Part shown: positions 17,429-25,212 of the stretch, one piece after another
Layout: every line of letters begins with the position of its first letter
How positions within the stretch are numbered: the first letter of the stretch is position 1
Source: Desulfobacterales bacterium
Lineage (GTDB): Bacteria; Desulfobacterota; Desulfobulbia; Desulfobulbales; JAGXFP01
DNA length: 34,470 nucleotides
Direction: 5' to 3'
Assembly: GCA_024637225.1 (NCBI GenBank)
Contig: JAGXFP010000022.1
Location: forward strand, 1 to 34,470
The notes under the pieces: model-generated
Database searches by the model: none
Told to the model about the DNA's origin: nothing
The model's input: only the letters and a program-made list of their open reading frames with translations
Made by a program: the position numbers and the translations under genes

Positions 17429-17725
17429 TTAAGCCTTTATGTTCCGATATCGATTATAAATATCATGGACCCGCCGCCTGAGTTCGCGGATCTTTTTGGA
17501 ATCATCCTCGGTAAGCCAGCGCGGCTCACTTATTGAGTAGATACTCTTATGTAAATCGTCCACTACATGCTCGGTGGCATTGCACCACTCATCAGTGCAG
17601 ACCTGGGTCATCTCCGCTGCTTCGGAAATATCATTATCCAGAATGTCTATCGCTTTTTCCAGATTCTGCATGAATCCTCGATGAGCCATCAGCATGGTTT
17701 CTTCCATCTTAATCTGCCTTTGCAT
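17429..17725 (-). CDS. Small helical protein, unknown function
   Basis: A 98-aa protein with no family I recognise. It is predicted to be mostly alpha-helical, with heptad-like stretches ('NLEKAIDILDNDISEAAEMT') and two Cys in the middle ('VCTDEWC'). The Met-rich beginning 'MQRQIKMEETMLMAHRG' is not a signal peptide. The ATG at 17725 has AAGGAG 6 nt upstream and is preferred over the in-frame start at 17809. It follows a second small helical gene (17834-18136) in the same direction, 108 bp apart, so the two may be co-transcribed. Confidence 0.65.
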   Translation of the reverse strand: MQRQIKMEETMLMAHRGFMQNLEKAIDILDNDISEAAEMTQVCTDEWCNATEHVVDDLHKSIYSISEPRWLTEDDSKKIRELRRRVHDIYNRYRNIKA

Positions 17726-17833
17726 TACCAACTCCTTTTCTCGGTGGTTTTTACCGGTACTGATTCCAGTTTCCCGGTTCCCGGCCCCAAACCGGTGAAG
17801 TTTATTCAAAAGAATACCCCGGTCTGTCCGATC

Positions 17834-18136
17834 TTAACCGCCGACCCCGTAGTCAAAAAGGGCTTTTTCAGCCTCTTCGTATTTATCACCCAGATCGGTA
17901 ATTTTGCCCTTCATCTCTTCACGAGTGGGCTGCCACTCAGTCGGGCAGGATTTTCGTAAACTTTCGATCCTCTCATCAAGTTCAGTCATTATGATATTCA
18001 AGCCGTTGACCTTCTCGTACATACGCTGCTTCTCACCGGTAGGCAAGTTTTCCATCTGACGCATGATGTTATAGAGTTTGGCCTTCCAACTGGTGAGTTC
18101 AATATCCACGTTCTTACAATAATCGTTTACATCCAT
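17834..18136 (-). CDS. Small coiled-coil protein, conserved hypothetical
   Basis: A 100-aa acidic, helix-rich protein ('YCKNVDIELTSWKAKLYNIM', 'MYEKVNGLNIIMTELDERIE') that should fold as an antiparallel coiled coil. It resembles small cytosolic coiled-coil proteins annotated as hypothetical or stress-response (sll1863-like) in anaerobes; that assignment is weak. The ATG at 18136 has AAGGAGG 5 nt upstream, a strong site that rules against the longer frame opening at 18259. The strong site suggests high expression. Confidence 0.7.
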   Translation of the reverse strand: MDVNDYCKNVDIELTSWKAKLYNIMRQMENLPTGEKQRMYEKVNGLNIIMTELDERIESLRKSCPTEWQPTREEMKGKITDLGDKYEEAEKALFDYGVGG

Positions 18137-18597
18137 GGTGTCCTCCTTGGTGTTTGGTGTTTTGGCGTTATTCGCCTTGATCCCAATCAATGCGCAAAGC
18201 ACCGGTCGGGAAAAAGTTGGTACCGCGATAATCCGCCTCATCATGATGCGAAAAATCAAAAATCACCTTTAGTATCATCTTGGATGAGCAAGGAAAAGAA
18301 TGTCAAATCAAAAATGATGGCATCGCAAAAACTGATCTGATGACATCCTTGCGAGGAGCGGAGTGACTAAGCAATCCAGAATTTCCAACTGGCTACGTTT
18401 CGGATTGCTTCGCTTAGCCGGCAATGACTGGTCTTTGATTTTTTTTGAATTCACCAGAAACAGGTCAGGACTTTATTTCTTTCGGGAAGGATGGCAAAAG
18501 GGGGAATCAGGAGCGCTTAGCAAACATCAGAAGTCAGGCATTTCCGGCGAGACGGTGGATAGCACGGGGACATTCCGGAATGGAATATTCAACCTTC
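18137..18597. other. 461-bp intergenic stretch carrying a palindromic repeat
   Basis: It contains repeat copy 2 (18322-18430). The remainder, 18431-18597, has only short open frames with no motif. No gene is called. Confidence 0.5.
18322..18430. repeat. Imperfect palindromic repeat, GTCATTGCGA family (copy 2)
   Basis: It starts 'catcgcaaaaactg' (a decayed TCGCAAAAAGT end). The left arm includes ccttgcgaggagcggagtga and gcaatcc. The right arm is ggattgcttcgcttagccgg followed by caatgac. The arms are mutually inverted and match copies 1 and 3. Confidence 0.75.
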
Positions 18598-18966
18598 TCA
18601 CCACGGTCGTAAACGGGCCACCATTTCCAGACGATCCGGAGAATTATCGATGTACTCCACGGAACAGCCGTCATCCAGGCCACCGGGTGTTCGCCCCAGT
18701 AGAACAGCCAAGCCTTTCTGGACGGCTACAAAATGCTTCAAAGCCAGGAAGTGCTTAAGGTCGTCTTCCTGGATAATTATCTGCTCGAAATCGGCAAGAT
18801 CGATATCCAGGATGGCGGCGGCCGTCTTACCGAAGAGCCAGCGGCCGATCAGATCCTCATCACCGATTACCCTGCCGCATGACTCTTTCTGGAAAGAGTA
18901 GTCAACCAGACGTTCATCCTGATCGAGAACAATTTTTATAAGTTCGGAGGTATCGCGGCATACCAT
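18598..18966 (-). CDS. Small conserved protein, possibly NifU-like scaffold family
   Basis: A 122-aa cytosolic protein with three cysteines (Cys3, Cys30, Cys101). 'LVDYSFQKESCGRVIG', 'LALKHFVAVQKGLAVLLG' and a Cys near the end recall a small family related to NifU/IscU N-terminal scaffolds, with spaced Cys residues and a central amphipathic helix. I could not confirm this. The ATG at 18966 has CGGAG about 9 nt upstream. It is flanked by repeat-rich spacers on both sides, so it is probably a single-gene unit. Confidence 0.6.
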   Translation of the reverse strand: MVCRDTSELIKIVLDQDERLVDYSFQKESCGRVIGDEDLIGRWLFGKTAAAILDIDLADFEQIIIQEDDLKHFLALKHFVAVQKGLAVLLGRTPGGLDDGCSVEYIDNSPDRLEMVARLRPW

Positions 18967-19368
18967 CTTTACAGCTCCGGCTTGGGATTAGAGGGAAACA
19001 GTGAATTGGTGTTTAAGTATTTTCTGAGTTGTACGTCTCGCTTCCTGGATTATTCCAGGGTGCGTAATTCGGCCAGGACCGGCAAAGCCAAACTATGATG
19101 AAGTCGCCATCCCCTGAATTTGTGCGGGTAATTCAACTATATGATAATCTCGCAAAAAGTTAAAGCTGATTTGAGCAGCTTGCCTGCTCCTAGGAAAATT
19201 ATGCCCTGTTAGTTCAAAAACAAGATGGCTAAGATGGCAAAACCTTTGGGGAGTTAAAATCGTCAGATCCAAGGCACGCTAATTTCAAAGAATGAAGCGT
19301 ACTTCAGTAAGCTGCAATGACGAGACAATTTGCAGCAACGCGGGAGCTGGCGACTTTTTGCGACGCCA
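18967..19368. other. 402-bp intergenic stretch occupied mainly by a composite repeat
   Basis: Positions 19150-19363 are a MITE-like element containing a REP-like copy. The rest (18967-19149) shows no gene and no clear promoter. Confidence 0.55.
19150..19363. repeat. MITE-like element with 11-bp terminal inverted repeats, carrying REP-like copy D
   Basis: The ends TCGCAAAAAGT (19150-19160) and ACTTTTTGCGA (19353-19363) are perfect inverted repeats 214 bp apart overall. Inside, 19161-19212 is a decayed copy of the REP-like element (aattatgccctgttag versus aacttatgccctgtggg), with a clean GAGCAG-cttgc-CTGCTC hairpin. The right end lies within a few bases of the stop codon of the VanY-type gene. 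Confidence 0.7.
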
Positions 19369-20082
19369 TCAACTATCACCGACATACTTCCAGTGCCACG
19401 GTTCCCAAGTGAAACCACGGTCTGATTTTTGGGGATAACTCTGGATAAAGGCAAAATCCGGCCCGTTTTCACGCATCCATTTATCAGCCGCCGTATCGCT
19501 GAAGGTCCATTTACTGGGAACCAGATCGACAACCGTTCCCAGCATATGCTCCGAATAACCGGGGGGGGCAACTCCCCTGGCGACATCATAAAAGTCGTCG
19601 CCCTCCGCCAGCTTTTTCCGGTAAATACTCTGCTGATATTCAACGCTGCGGTAACCGGAATCGACCAGTAAATCCACGCCGTCAAGGGCGGCGACCATAG
19701 CCATCCTGACAAAAGCGTCCCTGGTCGCTTCGGTGACATATATCTCCCTGCCCTCGTGGACCAGCTCCGTCGGCAGCTTGGCAAACTTGAGATCGTATCG
19801 ATCAATTACGCCCTCGATCCGATGGCCGCGCCATGGCGGCAATACTTCAAAGCGCTGGCCGCCGATCTGGACATATTCCTTTTCCCTGATTGACAGCGGC
19901 GAAAGGATCTTGCCCTTGACATCTATGACGAGAGTTTTGGGGGAAGCCGCCTCGAGATGAACGTGGACCGGCTCGATTGGGGAAAAGGTCGGCGGACCAT
20001 AAGCCCGGAGATATCCGCTGCCAAGCAGGATAACGACAATTATCGCCGCCATGATAAATTTTCCGCTTGCCGCAATCTTCAT
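19369..20082 (-). CDS. VanY-type D-alanyl-D-alanine carboxypeptidase
   Basis: A 237-aa zinc peptidase that trims the terminal D-Ala from peptidoglycan stem peptides. An N-terminal membrane anchor or signal (about 8-24) is followed by a roughly 90-residue exported region and the VanY domain. Its signature residues are all seen: SGYRS (142-146), SEHMLGTVVD with zinc ligands His179 and Asp186, and EPWHW with catalytic Glu227 and zinc ligand His230. Location should be periplasmic. There is no van cluster around it, so it is a cell-wall maturation enzyme rather than a resistance gene. Its 3' end abuts a MITE-like repeat. Confidence 0.92.
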   Translation of the reverse strand: MKIAASGKFIMAAIIVVILLGSGYLRAYGPPTFSPIEPVHVHLEAASPKTLVIDVKGKILSPLSIREKEYVQIGGQRFEVLPPWRGHRIEGVIDRYDLKFAKLPTELVHEGREIYVTEATRDAFVRMAMVAALDGVDLLVDSGYRSVEYQQSIYRKKLAEGDDFYDVARGVAPPGYSEHMLGTVVDLVPSKWTFSDTAADKWMRENGPDFAFIQSYPQKSDRGFTWEPWHWKYVGDS

Positions 20083-20327
20083 GTTAAGAAATCACCCTAC
20101 TGAACAAACCAAGTATGACCATTATCATCGTGGAGCCCGGTCGCTATATCTTATTCTTTCGCTGGGTCAATATTTGAAAAAAAGGACCATCGGTGGACAG
20201 TTAACTTATCCTTTCACATATTATAACCATGCAATTTCGTCAATGATAATCTATTATCAGGAGTGGCGAAGCAAACTACCCAATAGGAGTCTCCTCGATT
20301 TCATGATATTAACCGATTGAGTTCAAA

Positions 20328-21317
20328 TTGATAACCGACAAAAGCCCACTAACAGATTTTCTGTCACTAAACCCCGAAACCATTCTCACTTTGGCTGAAA
20401 AAGCTTTGTCAAAGAAGTTCAGCGGCATCTGCCGCCCTTTGAACAGCTACATCAACAGGGTATATGAACTTGAAACCAGGGATGGCAGCGGGATAATCAT
20501 TAAATTTTACCGGCCAACCCGCTGGAAACGGCAGGCGTTGCTGGACGAACATCAATTCCTCCTGGAACTGAGCGAGGCGGAGGTCCCGGTCATTCCCCCT
20601 TTGAAACTCAATAATGCCGGTACCCTTGGTTCTTTCAGAAACATAAACTATGCCCTTTTTCCCAAAAAAGGGGGCCGGTTCGTCAGCGAGTACAATGAGG
20701 AGCAATGGCTGGAACTGGGCCGTCTACTGGCCCGGACCCATGCGGTCGGCGCTTTGAAAACTCCCCGCGGCCGGGTAAAAATCCATCCCCGCGCTATAAC
20801 CGCCGGCCAACTCGATTTTCTTGAGGCTAATAATTTCGTCCCAGTGGAACTGGCTGAAGCTTTTTTCGAGACCGGGCGAACTCTGGTTGAAGAGATCGCG
20901 CCGCTGTTCGACCACACGGAATCAATCAGGATTCACGGCGACTGCCACTTCTCCAATATCATTTACCGGCCGGACGAATCCTTTTACCTGATCGATTTCG
21001 ATGACTTCGGCGCGGGGCCGCCGGTTCAGGATCTGTGGATGCTGCTGCCGGACCGTCCCAACCGGTCGCTTTACGAAATCGAGCTTTTCATGGAGGGGTA
21101 CGAAACATTCCGGCCCTTCCCCCGCCGGAGCCTGACCTTGATCGAACCCCTGCGGGCCATGCGCTACATCCACTTTATCGCCTGGTGCGCCCATCAGGTA
21201 ATGGACGGCGGCGAGCCACCCACCCCGGACTGGGGATCATTCTCATACTGGACCACCGAAACCCGAGATCTCAAAGAACAATTGACCCGGATCAAAGAAG
21301 ATGTGAGAGGTGAATAA
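20328..21317 (+). CDS. srkA: SrkA/YihE-like serine/threonine protein kinase
   Basis: A 329-aa kinase of the choline-kinase-like fold, related to E. coli SrkA (RdoA/YihE), a stress kinase that delays death after oxidative or envelope stress. Likely ATP-lysine Lys59 (in 'GIIIKFYRP'), catalytic loop HGDCHFSN (203-210, Asp205, Asn210) and metal-binding Asp223 in IDFDDF are present, as is the family motif 'RPTRWKRQALLDEH'. The start is set at a TTG (20328), because an in-frame stop lies at 20310 and no ATG or GTG comes first. The ribosome site is weak. It is divergent from the carboxypeptidase gene across 245 bp with no other gene. Confidence 0.88.
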   Translation: MITDKSPLTDFLSLNPETILTLAEKALSKKFSGICRPLNSYINRVYELETRDGSGIIIKFYRPTRWKRQALLDEHQFLLELSEAEVPVIPPLKLNNAGTLGSFRNINYALFPKKGGRFVSEYNEEQWLELGRLLARTHAVGALKTPRGRVKIHPRAITAGQLDFLEANNFVPVELAEAFFETGRTLVEEIAPLFDHTESIRIHGDCHFSNIIYRPDESFYLIDFDDFGAGPPVQDLWMLLPDRPNRSLYEIELFMEGYETFRPFPRRSLTLIEPLRAMRYIHFIAWCAHQVMDGGEPPTPDWGSFSYWTTETRDLKEQLTRIKEDVRGE

Positions 21318-21422
21318 GGGTGAGAGGTGAGGGGGCTGGATTACCCCATTGCCCCCATTGCCCCTTGCCCCTTGAAACCTGATTCTCCTAACTATTTATA
21401 AGGATTTTTTTTCCTAACGGAC

Positions 21423-21452
21423 TTGACAAAGACACACATTTAGAGATTTATT
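21423..21452 (+). promoter_or_regulatory. Candidate sigma70-type promoter for the DUF2914 gene
   Basis: TTGACA (21423-21428) is followed after 18 nt by TTTATT (21447-21452), about 64 nt before the DUF2914 start. The -35 box is perfect and the -10 box is mediocre. The position fits the gene, which stands alone. Confidence 0.45.
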
Positions 21453-21515
21453 GTAAATCGAAATAAATAAAATGGTTATCACCGCTTCAGCAAATCAATG
21501 TCAGGAGAATCGCAA

Positions 21516-22004
21516 ATGAGAAAAATACAGCTTTTGAAAACCGTCCTACTGACCCTCGTTCTTCTGCTGCCCGCCTTATCCAGCGCAGTGGAACCGGAGG
21601 AGACGATGGAACCGGCCCAACAGGAAACCATGAAGCCGGCCCAGGAGTCAATGGAATCGGCCCAGGAGTCCATGGAATCGGCCCAAATGACCGTCGAGCG
21701 TTTTGTTGCCAGCCGAAACGTTGAAAACCACGAACCGGTCGGGGTTACCGAGACTTTTTCCGCAGATACCGAAAAGGCATATGCCTTTCTGGAGGCAACC
21801 AATATCAGTGCCGATGTAAAGGTTGATTTTGTCTGGTACCACGGCGATACTGAAATGGCCCGGGTGCCCCTGTCTATCCGAAAGGGTTACCGGTGGAGAA
21901 CTTATTCCAGCAAGAAACTGGCCGGACGCACCGGCAACTGGCGGGTAGAGATCCAGGATCAGAGCGGCAAATCCCTCGCCTCGCTTGAATTTACCGTGGA
22001 ATAA
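21516..22004 (+). CDS. Exported DUF2914 protein with Met/Gln/Ala-rich heptad repeats
   Basis: A 162-aa secreted or periplasmic protein. The signal peptide (1-24, ending 'PALSSA') is followed by a repetitive linker of four seven-to-eight-residue units (MEPAQQET, MKPAQES, MESAQES, MESAQ). A C-terminal DUF2914 domain (about 65-162) holds 'EPVGVTETFSADTEKAYAFL', 'DFVWYHGD' and 'RTGNWRVEI'. The biochemical role of DUF2914 is unknown. The ATG at 21516 has AGGAG 8 nt upstream; an earlier ATG (21498) overlaps that site and is not used. Confidence 0.88.
   Translation: MRKIQLLKTVLLTLVLLLPALSSAVEPEETMEPAQQETMKPAQESMESAQESMESAQMTVERFVASRNVENHEPVGVTETFSADTEKAYAFLEATNISADVKVDFVWYHGDTEMARVPLSIRKGYRWRTYSSKKLAGRTGNWRVEIQDQSGKSLASLEFTVE
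21606..21686 (+). repeat. In-frame tandem repeat (21-bp unit) in the DUF2914 gene
   Basis: Units at 21606-21629, 21630-21650, 21651-21671 and 21672-21686 share atggaatcggcccaggagtc with small changes. They encode the repeated (M[EK][PS]AQES) linker. Unit number is likely to vary between strains. Confidence 0.85.
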
Positions 22005-22073
22005 CCATCAACCGGGGCGGGATGGATAAACCGCAAACTCACTCCCCCCGCCCCCCCCCACGCTAAAGCTCAC

Positions 22074-22727
22074 TCACTCAAACTGACTTCTGAAGTCCAT
22101 AAATTGCTGACGCAGGCTCTGCAATTCCTCCTTGAGGGAGGCCACTTCAGCCGCCAGCTCTTCCAACCGGCCGATGGCCGGTTTCTCCCGCTGTCCACTG
22201 TTTCCGGCATCTGCCGACTCCGAGACGGCGGCGATTTCTGATTTTCCGCCCAGCAGTTGGGTAAATCTCGATTCCTTGCGGCCCGGTTGTCTGGGTAATT
22301 TTTCAGCCAGGCCCATTTCAATCAGATCGTCCAGAGTCTTGCTTACCGCGGCAAGATACTCAAAACCGTAAAGACGCTCGGAACGACCGCGCAACTCCCC
22401 GACGGTCTGGGGGCCGCGCAACAGCAACAGGCAAAGCACAGCAGCTTCCCGGATAAGCAGCTTGGCGTTCCCGACAAAACACTCGGCATATTTGGTTACC
22501 CTTCCGACATCACTTCGCACCACCAGCTGTTTGCCGAGAAGACCGGCGACGGCATCGGCCACGGTCGTTTCGTCATAGGCAACAACTGGGTTGCGGTTCG
22601 ATTTCTGATTGCAGGCAATAGTCAGGGAGTTAAGGGTCAGGGGATAGTATTCCGGAGTCGCCAGGGACTTTTCCAGTAATGCCCCGAGAACCCGTGCCTC
22701 TTTATCGTTCAAGATGAAATCAACCAT
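22074..22727 (-). CDS. yceH: YceH family protein (DUF480)
   Basis: A 217-aa protein of the YceH/DUF480 family: tandem winged-helix domains ('EARVLGALLEKSLATPEYYP', 'LNSLTIACNQKSNRNPVV', 'RGPQTVGELRGRSERLYGF') and a C-terminal coiled coil (about 185-212). The cellular role is not established. The ATG at 22727 has a GGAGGA site upstream. The PilZ gene ends 33 bp away on the same strand, so the two may share a transcript. Confidence 0.92.
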   Translation of the reverse strand: MVDFILNDKEARVLGALLEKSLATPEYYPLTLNSLTIACNQKSNRNPVVAYDETTVADAVAGLLGKQLVVRSDVGRVTKYAECFVGNAKLLIREAAVLCLLLLRGPQTVGELRGRSERLYGFEYLAAVSKTLDDLIEMGLAEKLPRQPGRKESRFTQLLGGKSEIAAVSESADAGNSGQREKPAIGRLEELAAEVASLKEELQSLRQQFMDFRSQFE

Positions 22728-22760
22728 GATCGATCCTCCGCGATGTTTCCTTGCCTGAAA

Positions 22761-23528
22761 TCAGCAGAGAAAATCGTTCTGGCCAAAATCGTTTTCCACT
22801 TCGGAGATTATCTGATTGATGGTTTCCTTAACGTAACTGCTTTCATATTGAAAGGAGACCCCATAACAGGGGCGACGGGTTTCTTCGTCCAGATAAGAGC
22901 GAACAATCCGGCCCTGGCCGATCAACGGCAGAACTTTGCGAATACTACCCTCTGAATGTCCCCTGCCGCCGGGCGGGATGGAAACCACAATATCATTGAT
23001 GATCGAATCCTTGCTGTATTCACCTTCGGCGGGATCGTTGAACATCAACATCCCGGCTGCGCTGAGGTCCTGGACAAAAACCGTCGCCATGTCACGGTTG
23101 CCGTTTTTGACCAGAGCCCGGGTCCCGATCGGCAGCTTGACCCGATGACAGGCCCTGCGCTGTAAATAGTGCAATTCTTCCGGCATCGCCACCGAGAGAG
23201 CAAAAGGGGAATAAGAAACAGCGCTGGCTGGAAAGTAATTCCAGTTCCGGTGGTGATCCCTGAAGAAAATCCTGAAAAAGTCCGGCTCGCCATCCCATTC
23301 CAGTGGTCGGTCGATCCGCAGGGAACCTTCGTTGATGCTGACCAGCAAACTCTCCTGGCGCATCCCGCCGCCGGCGTCAACCAAGGTCAGCGGCGCATGA
23401 TTCTCCTTAAGAAAGCGGATGGCCCGGGAAATCCGAACCGAATCTTCCGATTTAGAAAAACTGCTCTCCTCAGCCAGCCAAGGCCTTTCGTCCCCGGCCT
23501 GAAGATCTCCAAACATCTTATTACTCAT
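22761..23528 (-). CDS. PilZ-domain c-di-GMP receptor (YcgR-like)
   Basis: A 255-aa two-domain protein. The N-terminal half (about 30-120) resembles the flagellar-brake-type PilZN/YcgR domain. The C-terminal PilZ domain (about 122-245) has the c-di-GMP signature R125-x3-R129 (RACHR) and D154-x-S156-x2-G159 (DLSAAG). It should respond to c-di-GMP made by enzymes such as the GGDEF protein at 14049-15284. No flagellar genes are in the window, so its target is unknown. The ATG at 23528 has GAGGT 9 nt upstream. Confidence 0.9.
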   Translation of the reverse strand: MSNKMFGDLQAGDERPWLAEESSFSKSEDSVRISRAIRFLKENHAPLTLVDAGGGMRQESLLVSINEGSLRIDRPLEWDGEPDFFRIFFRDHHRNWNYFPASAVSYSPFALSVAMPEELHYLQRRACHRVKLPIGTRALVKNGNRDMATVFVQDLSAAGMLMFNDPAEGEYSKDSIINDIVVSIPPGGRGHSEGSIRKVLPLIGQGRIVRSYLDEETRRPCYGVSFQYESSYVKETINQIISEVENDFGQNDFLC

Positions 23529-24080
23529 TAGAAACGACCTCTTTATCTTTTGATGAAATCAATCAGTCGCGCCATAACAGCGAAGTCAGCTTAAAAAGAG
23601 ATGCCGTTGAGGTTAAATCAGCTTCCTGGTCCGCAAAAGAGAAGCAAAACCCGGTAAGATTGCTGAAAAGCTGATGAGTTCGCAAAAAGTCTAAAATCAA
23701 GTCATTGCCAGCATAGTGAAGCAGTCCGGAAATATATAACTAGCTAAAAATAATGGATTACTTCGTCGCTTTACTCCTCGCAACGACGTGGCAAATCACA
23801 TTTTTGCGAGTTATCAAACTTGATAGCGTTGTTGGTCAGAAAAACTAAGCCTGATCAAGAAAAAAGAAAGATATCCTATTAATTTTCAAATTACCAGAAA
23901 GATCTGACCAGGCTGCTTATCCATGAGAAACGCCCATGACGGCTACGAGCGTCTCCCCTTGCAAACCATGCTCGCCCTGGATAAATTGCCTGGTCGCACC
24001 ATCCGTAATGCCTGCAACTTGCCGATATTATCAGTACGATAAACCAATCTCCTCCAGGCAGTTGACCCGTTCTCATCCCC
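23529..24080. other. 552-bp intergenic stretch: MITE-like repeat plus unassigned sequence
   Basis: The left part has the repeat at 23672-23816. From about 23880 to 24080 the sequence is GC-rich like coding DNA. The minus strand has a 61-codon open frame (23891-24076) and a second frame reading 'YRQVAGITDGATRQFIQG' interrupted by stops. This may be a gene remnant downstream of the orphan sensor. No family is recognised. Confidence 0.45.
23672..23816. repeat. MITE-like element enclosing GTCATTGC-type palindrome (copy 3)
   Basis: The ends gatgagttcgcaaaaa (23673-23688) and tttttgcgagttatca (23801-23816) are near-perfect inverted repeats. Between them lie the GTCATTGC...GAAGCAGTCC and GGATTACTTCGTCGC...GCAACGAC arms. 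This copy shows that the TCGCAAAAAGT ends and the GTCATTGCGA palindrome belong to one element of about 145 bp. Confidence 0.75.
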
Positions 24081-25139
24081 TCATGGATTCAAATCTTGGT
24101 CAAACGACCGGATGTCTTTAGCCCCGGCCTTGCCCTCAAACCCAATCCGGCGAAGATAGGCATAGACAAAGCCCGCATAAAGCAGGACGGAGAAAAGATA
24201 TCCGAACAAGATCACCAGGGTTACCCGGTGGGCAGCGGTTTTCAAGGTGTTGAAATCCTTGATCAGAATGATTTCACCGATATCCTTGTTCGAGGCATCG
24301 AGTAATGGCGCAAAACCGGCAAGATGCAGACGGCCGCCTTCCCTGAACTCAAGGATCAGATTCTCGTGGAAATGATGCGGCCTGGCAAGATCGACGCGGA
24401 TAACCGGCGGCATCTCCTCCCGGCTCATCGCGAAAACCACAAAGTCGGGGAACTGGTTCCAATCGCCACCCTCGACGGGGGGACCATGTTTCCCTTTTCC
24501 CCAGCTGGCCTTATTCAGGTGATCCTTGTTGACAATCAACACAAAATCGACTTCCAGGATTTTTTTCATCTCGGCAAGAACCTGATCGATTTCCTTGCCC
24601 AGCTCCAGATATCCGATAATCCGGTCATCCACCCGCCAGGGCATGACGACCCGAAGGGTAAGAGTACCCATTGGCCCAAGCTCAAGACCATAACTTACCG
24701 AACCGGTTGCCTCGGCTTCCTTCAAGGTGAATCGATCGATCCGATCGCCATGCATCTCGGGATAATGGACCCTGAGGAAGGTATTTCTTTCGAGGGTATG
24801 GAAATAGAAATGGGTTACGTCATAGTCGGCCCGGAGGTTCTGGAAGAAGGGCCGCGCGACCTCGTTCAGCCGTTCTCTTTCCTTGTCCAGGAAGGCGCCC
24901 CGCACGTCCCGATTCTCGGCCAGTTGCTCCGCCAGAACGTTAAGCATGGCGGCTTCCTTATATAATTCGCCATAAAAAAGATGATAGGACGAGTTCAGAT
25001 CGGACTGGACCGCGTTGGACATATGAATATTCTGCACCCAGGTAAAAGAGAGGACGGCAAGGGTTATAAAAATTACCGAGGGAACTATTCCCAGGAATAA
25101 AAAGTGCTTCAATGTGTTAAACGGCCGATTTGCTTTCAT
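24081..25139 (-). CDS. Orphan double-CACHE sensor membrane protein without output domain
   Basis: A 352-aa protein with a membrane helix near each end (about 15-35 and 305-330). The large extracytoplasmic part (about 40-300) resembles a double CACHE (dCACHE_3-like) ligand-binding domain ('FYFHTLERNTFLRVHYPEMHGDRI', 'MPWRVDDRIIGYLELGKEID'). After the second helix only about 25 residues remain. HAMP, kinase, GGDEF or methyl-accepting parts are absent, so it is either a sensing subunit for another protein or a truncated receptor. The ATG at 25139 is preferred over a TTG two codons earlier. Its sensor end resembles that of the gene at 2-745. Confidence 0.78.
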   Translation of the reverse strand: MKANRPFNTLKHFLFLGIVPSVIFITLAVLSFTWVQNIHMSNAVQSDLNSSYHLFYGELYKEAAMLNVLAEQLAENRDVRGAFLDKERERLNEVARPFFQNLRADYDVTHFYFHTLERNTFLRVHYPEMHGDRIDRFTLKEAEATGSVSYGLELGPMGTLTLRVVMPWRVDDRIIGYLELGKEIDQVLAEMKKILEVDFVLIVNKDHLNKASWGKGKHGPPVEGGDWNQFPDFVVFAMSREEMPPVIRVDLARPHHFHENLILEFREGGRLHLAGFAPLLDASNKDIGEIILIKDFNTLKTAAHRVTLVILFGYLFSVLLYAGFVYAYLRRIGFEGKAGAKDIRSFDQDLNP

Positions 25140-25212
25140 GGTCAATACCTTTCCTTGTTCTACGAATTATATACTCTACTTCCAGACCCCGGTCTTCCTG
25201 GCTCCTGTCAAT

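Noticed and set aside
19369..20082. VanY-type gene as a glycopeptide-resistance determinant
   Set aside because: No vanH/A/X or VanRS-like genes nearby and a Gram-negative context; such carboxypeptidases are common cell-wall enzymes.
23891..24076. 61-codon minus-strand open frame downstream of the orphan sensor
   Set aside because: Translation is not similar to anything recognised and a competing frame looks equally gene-like; treated as possible remnant only.
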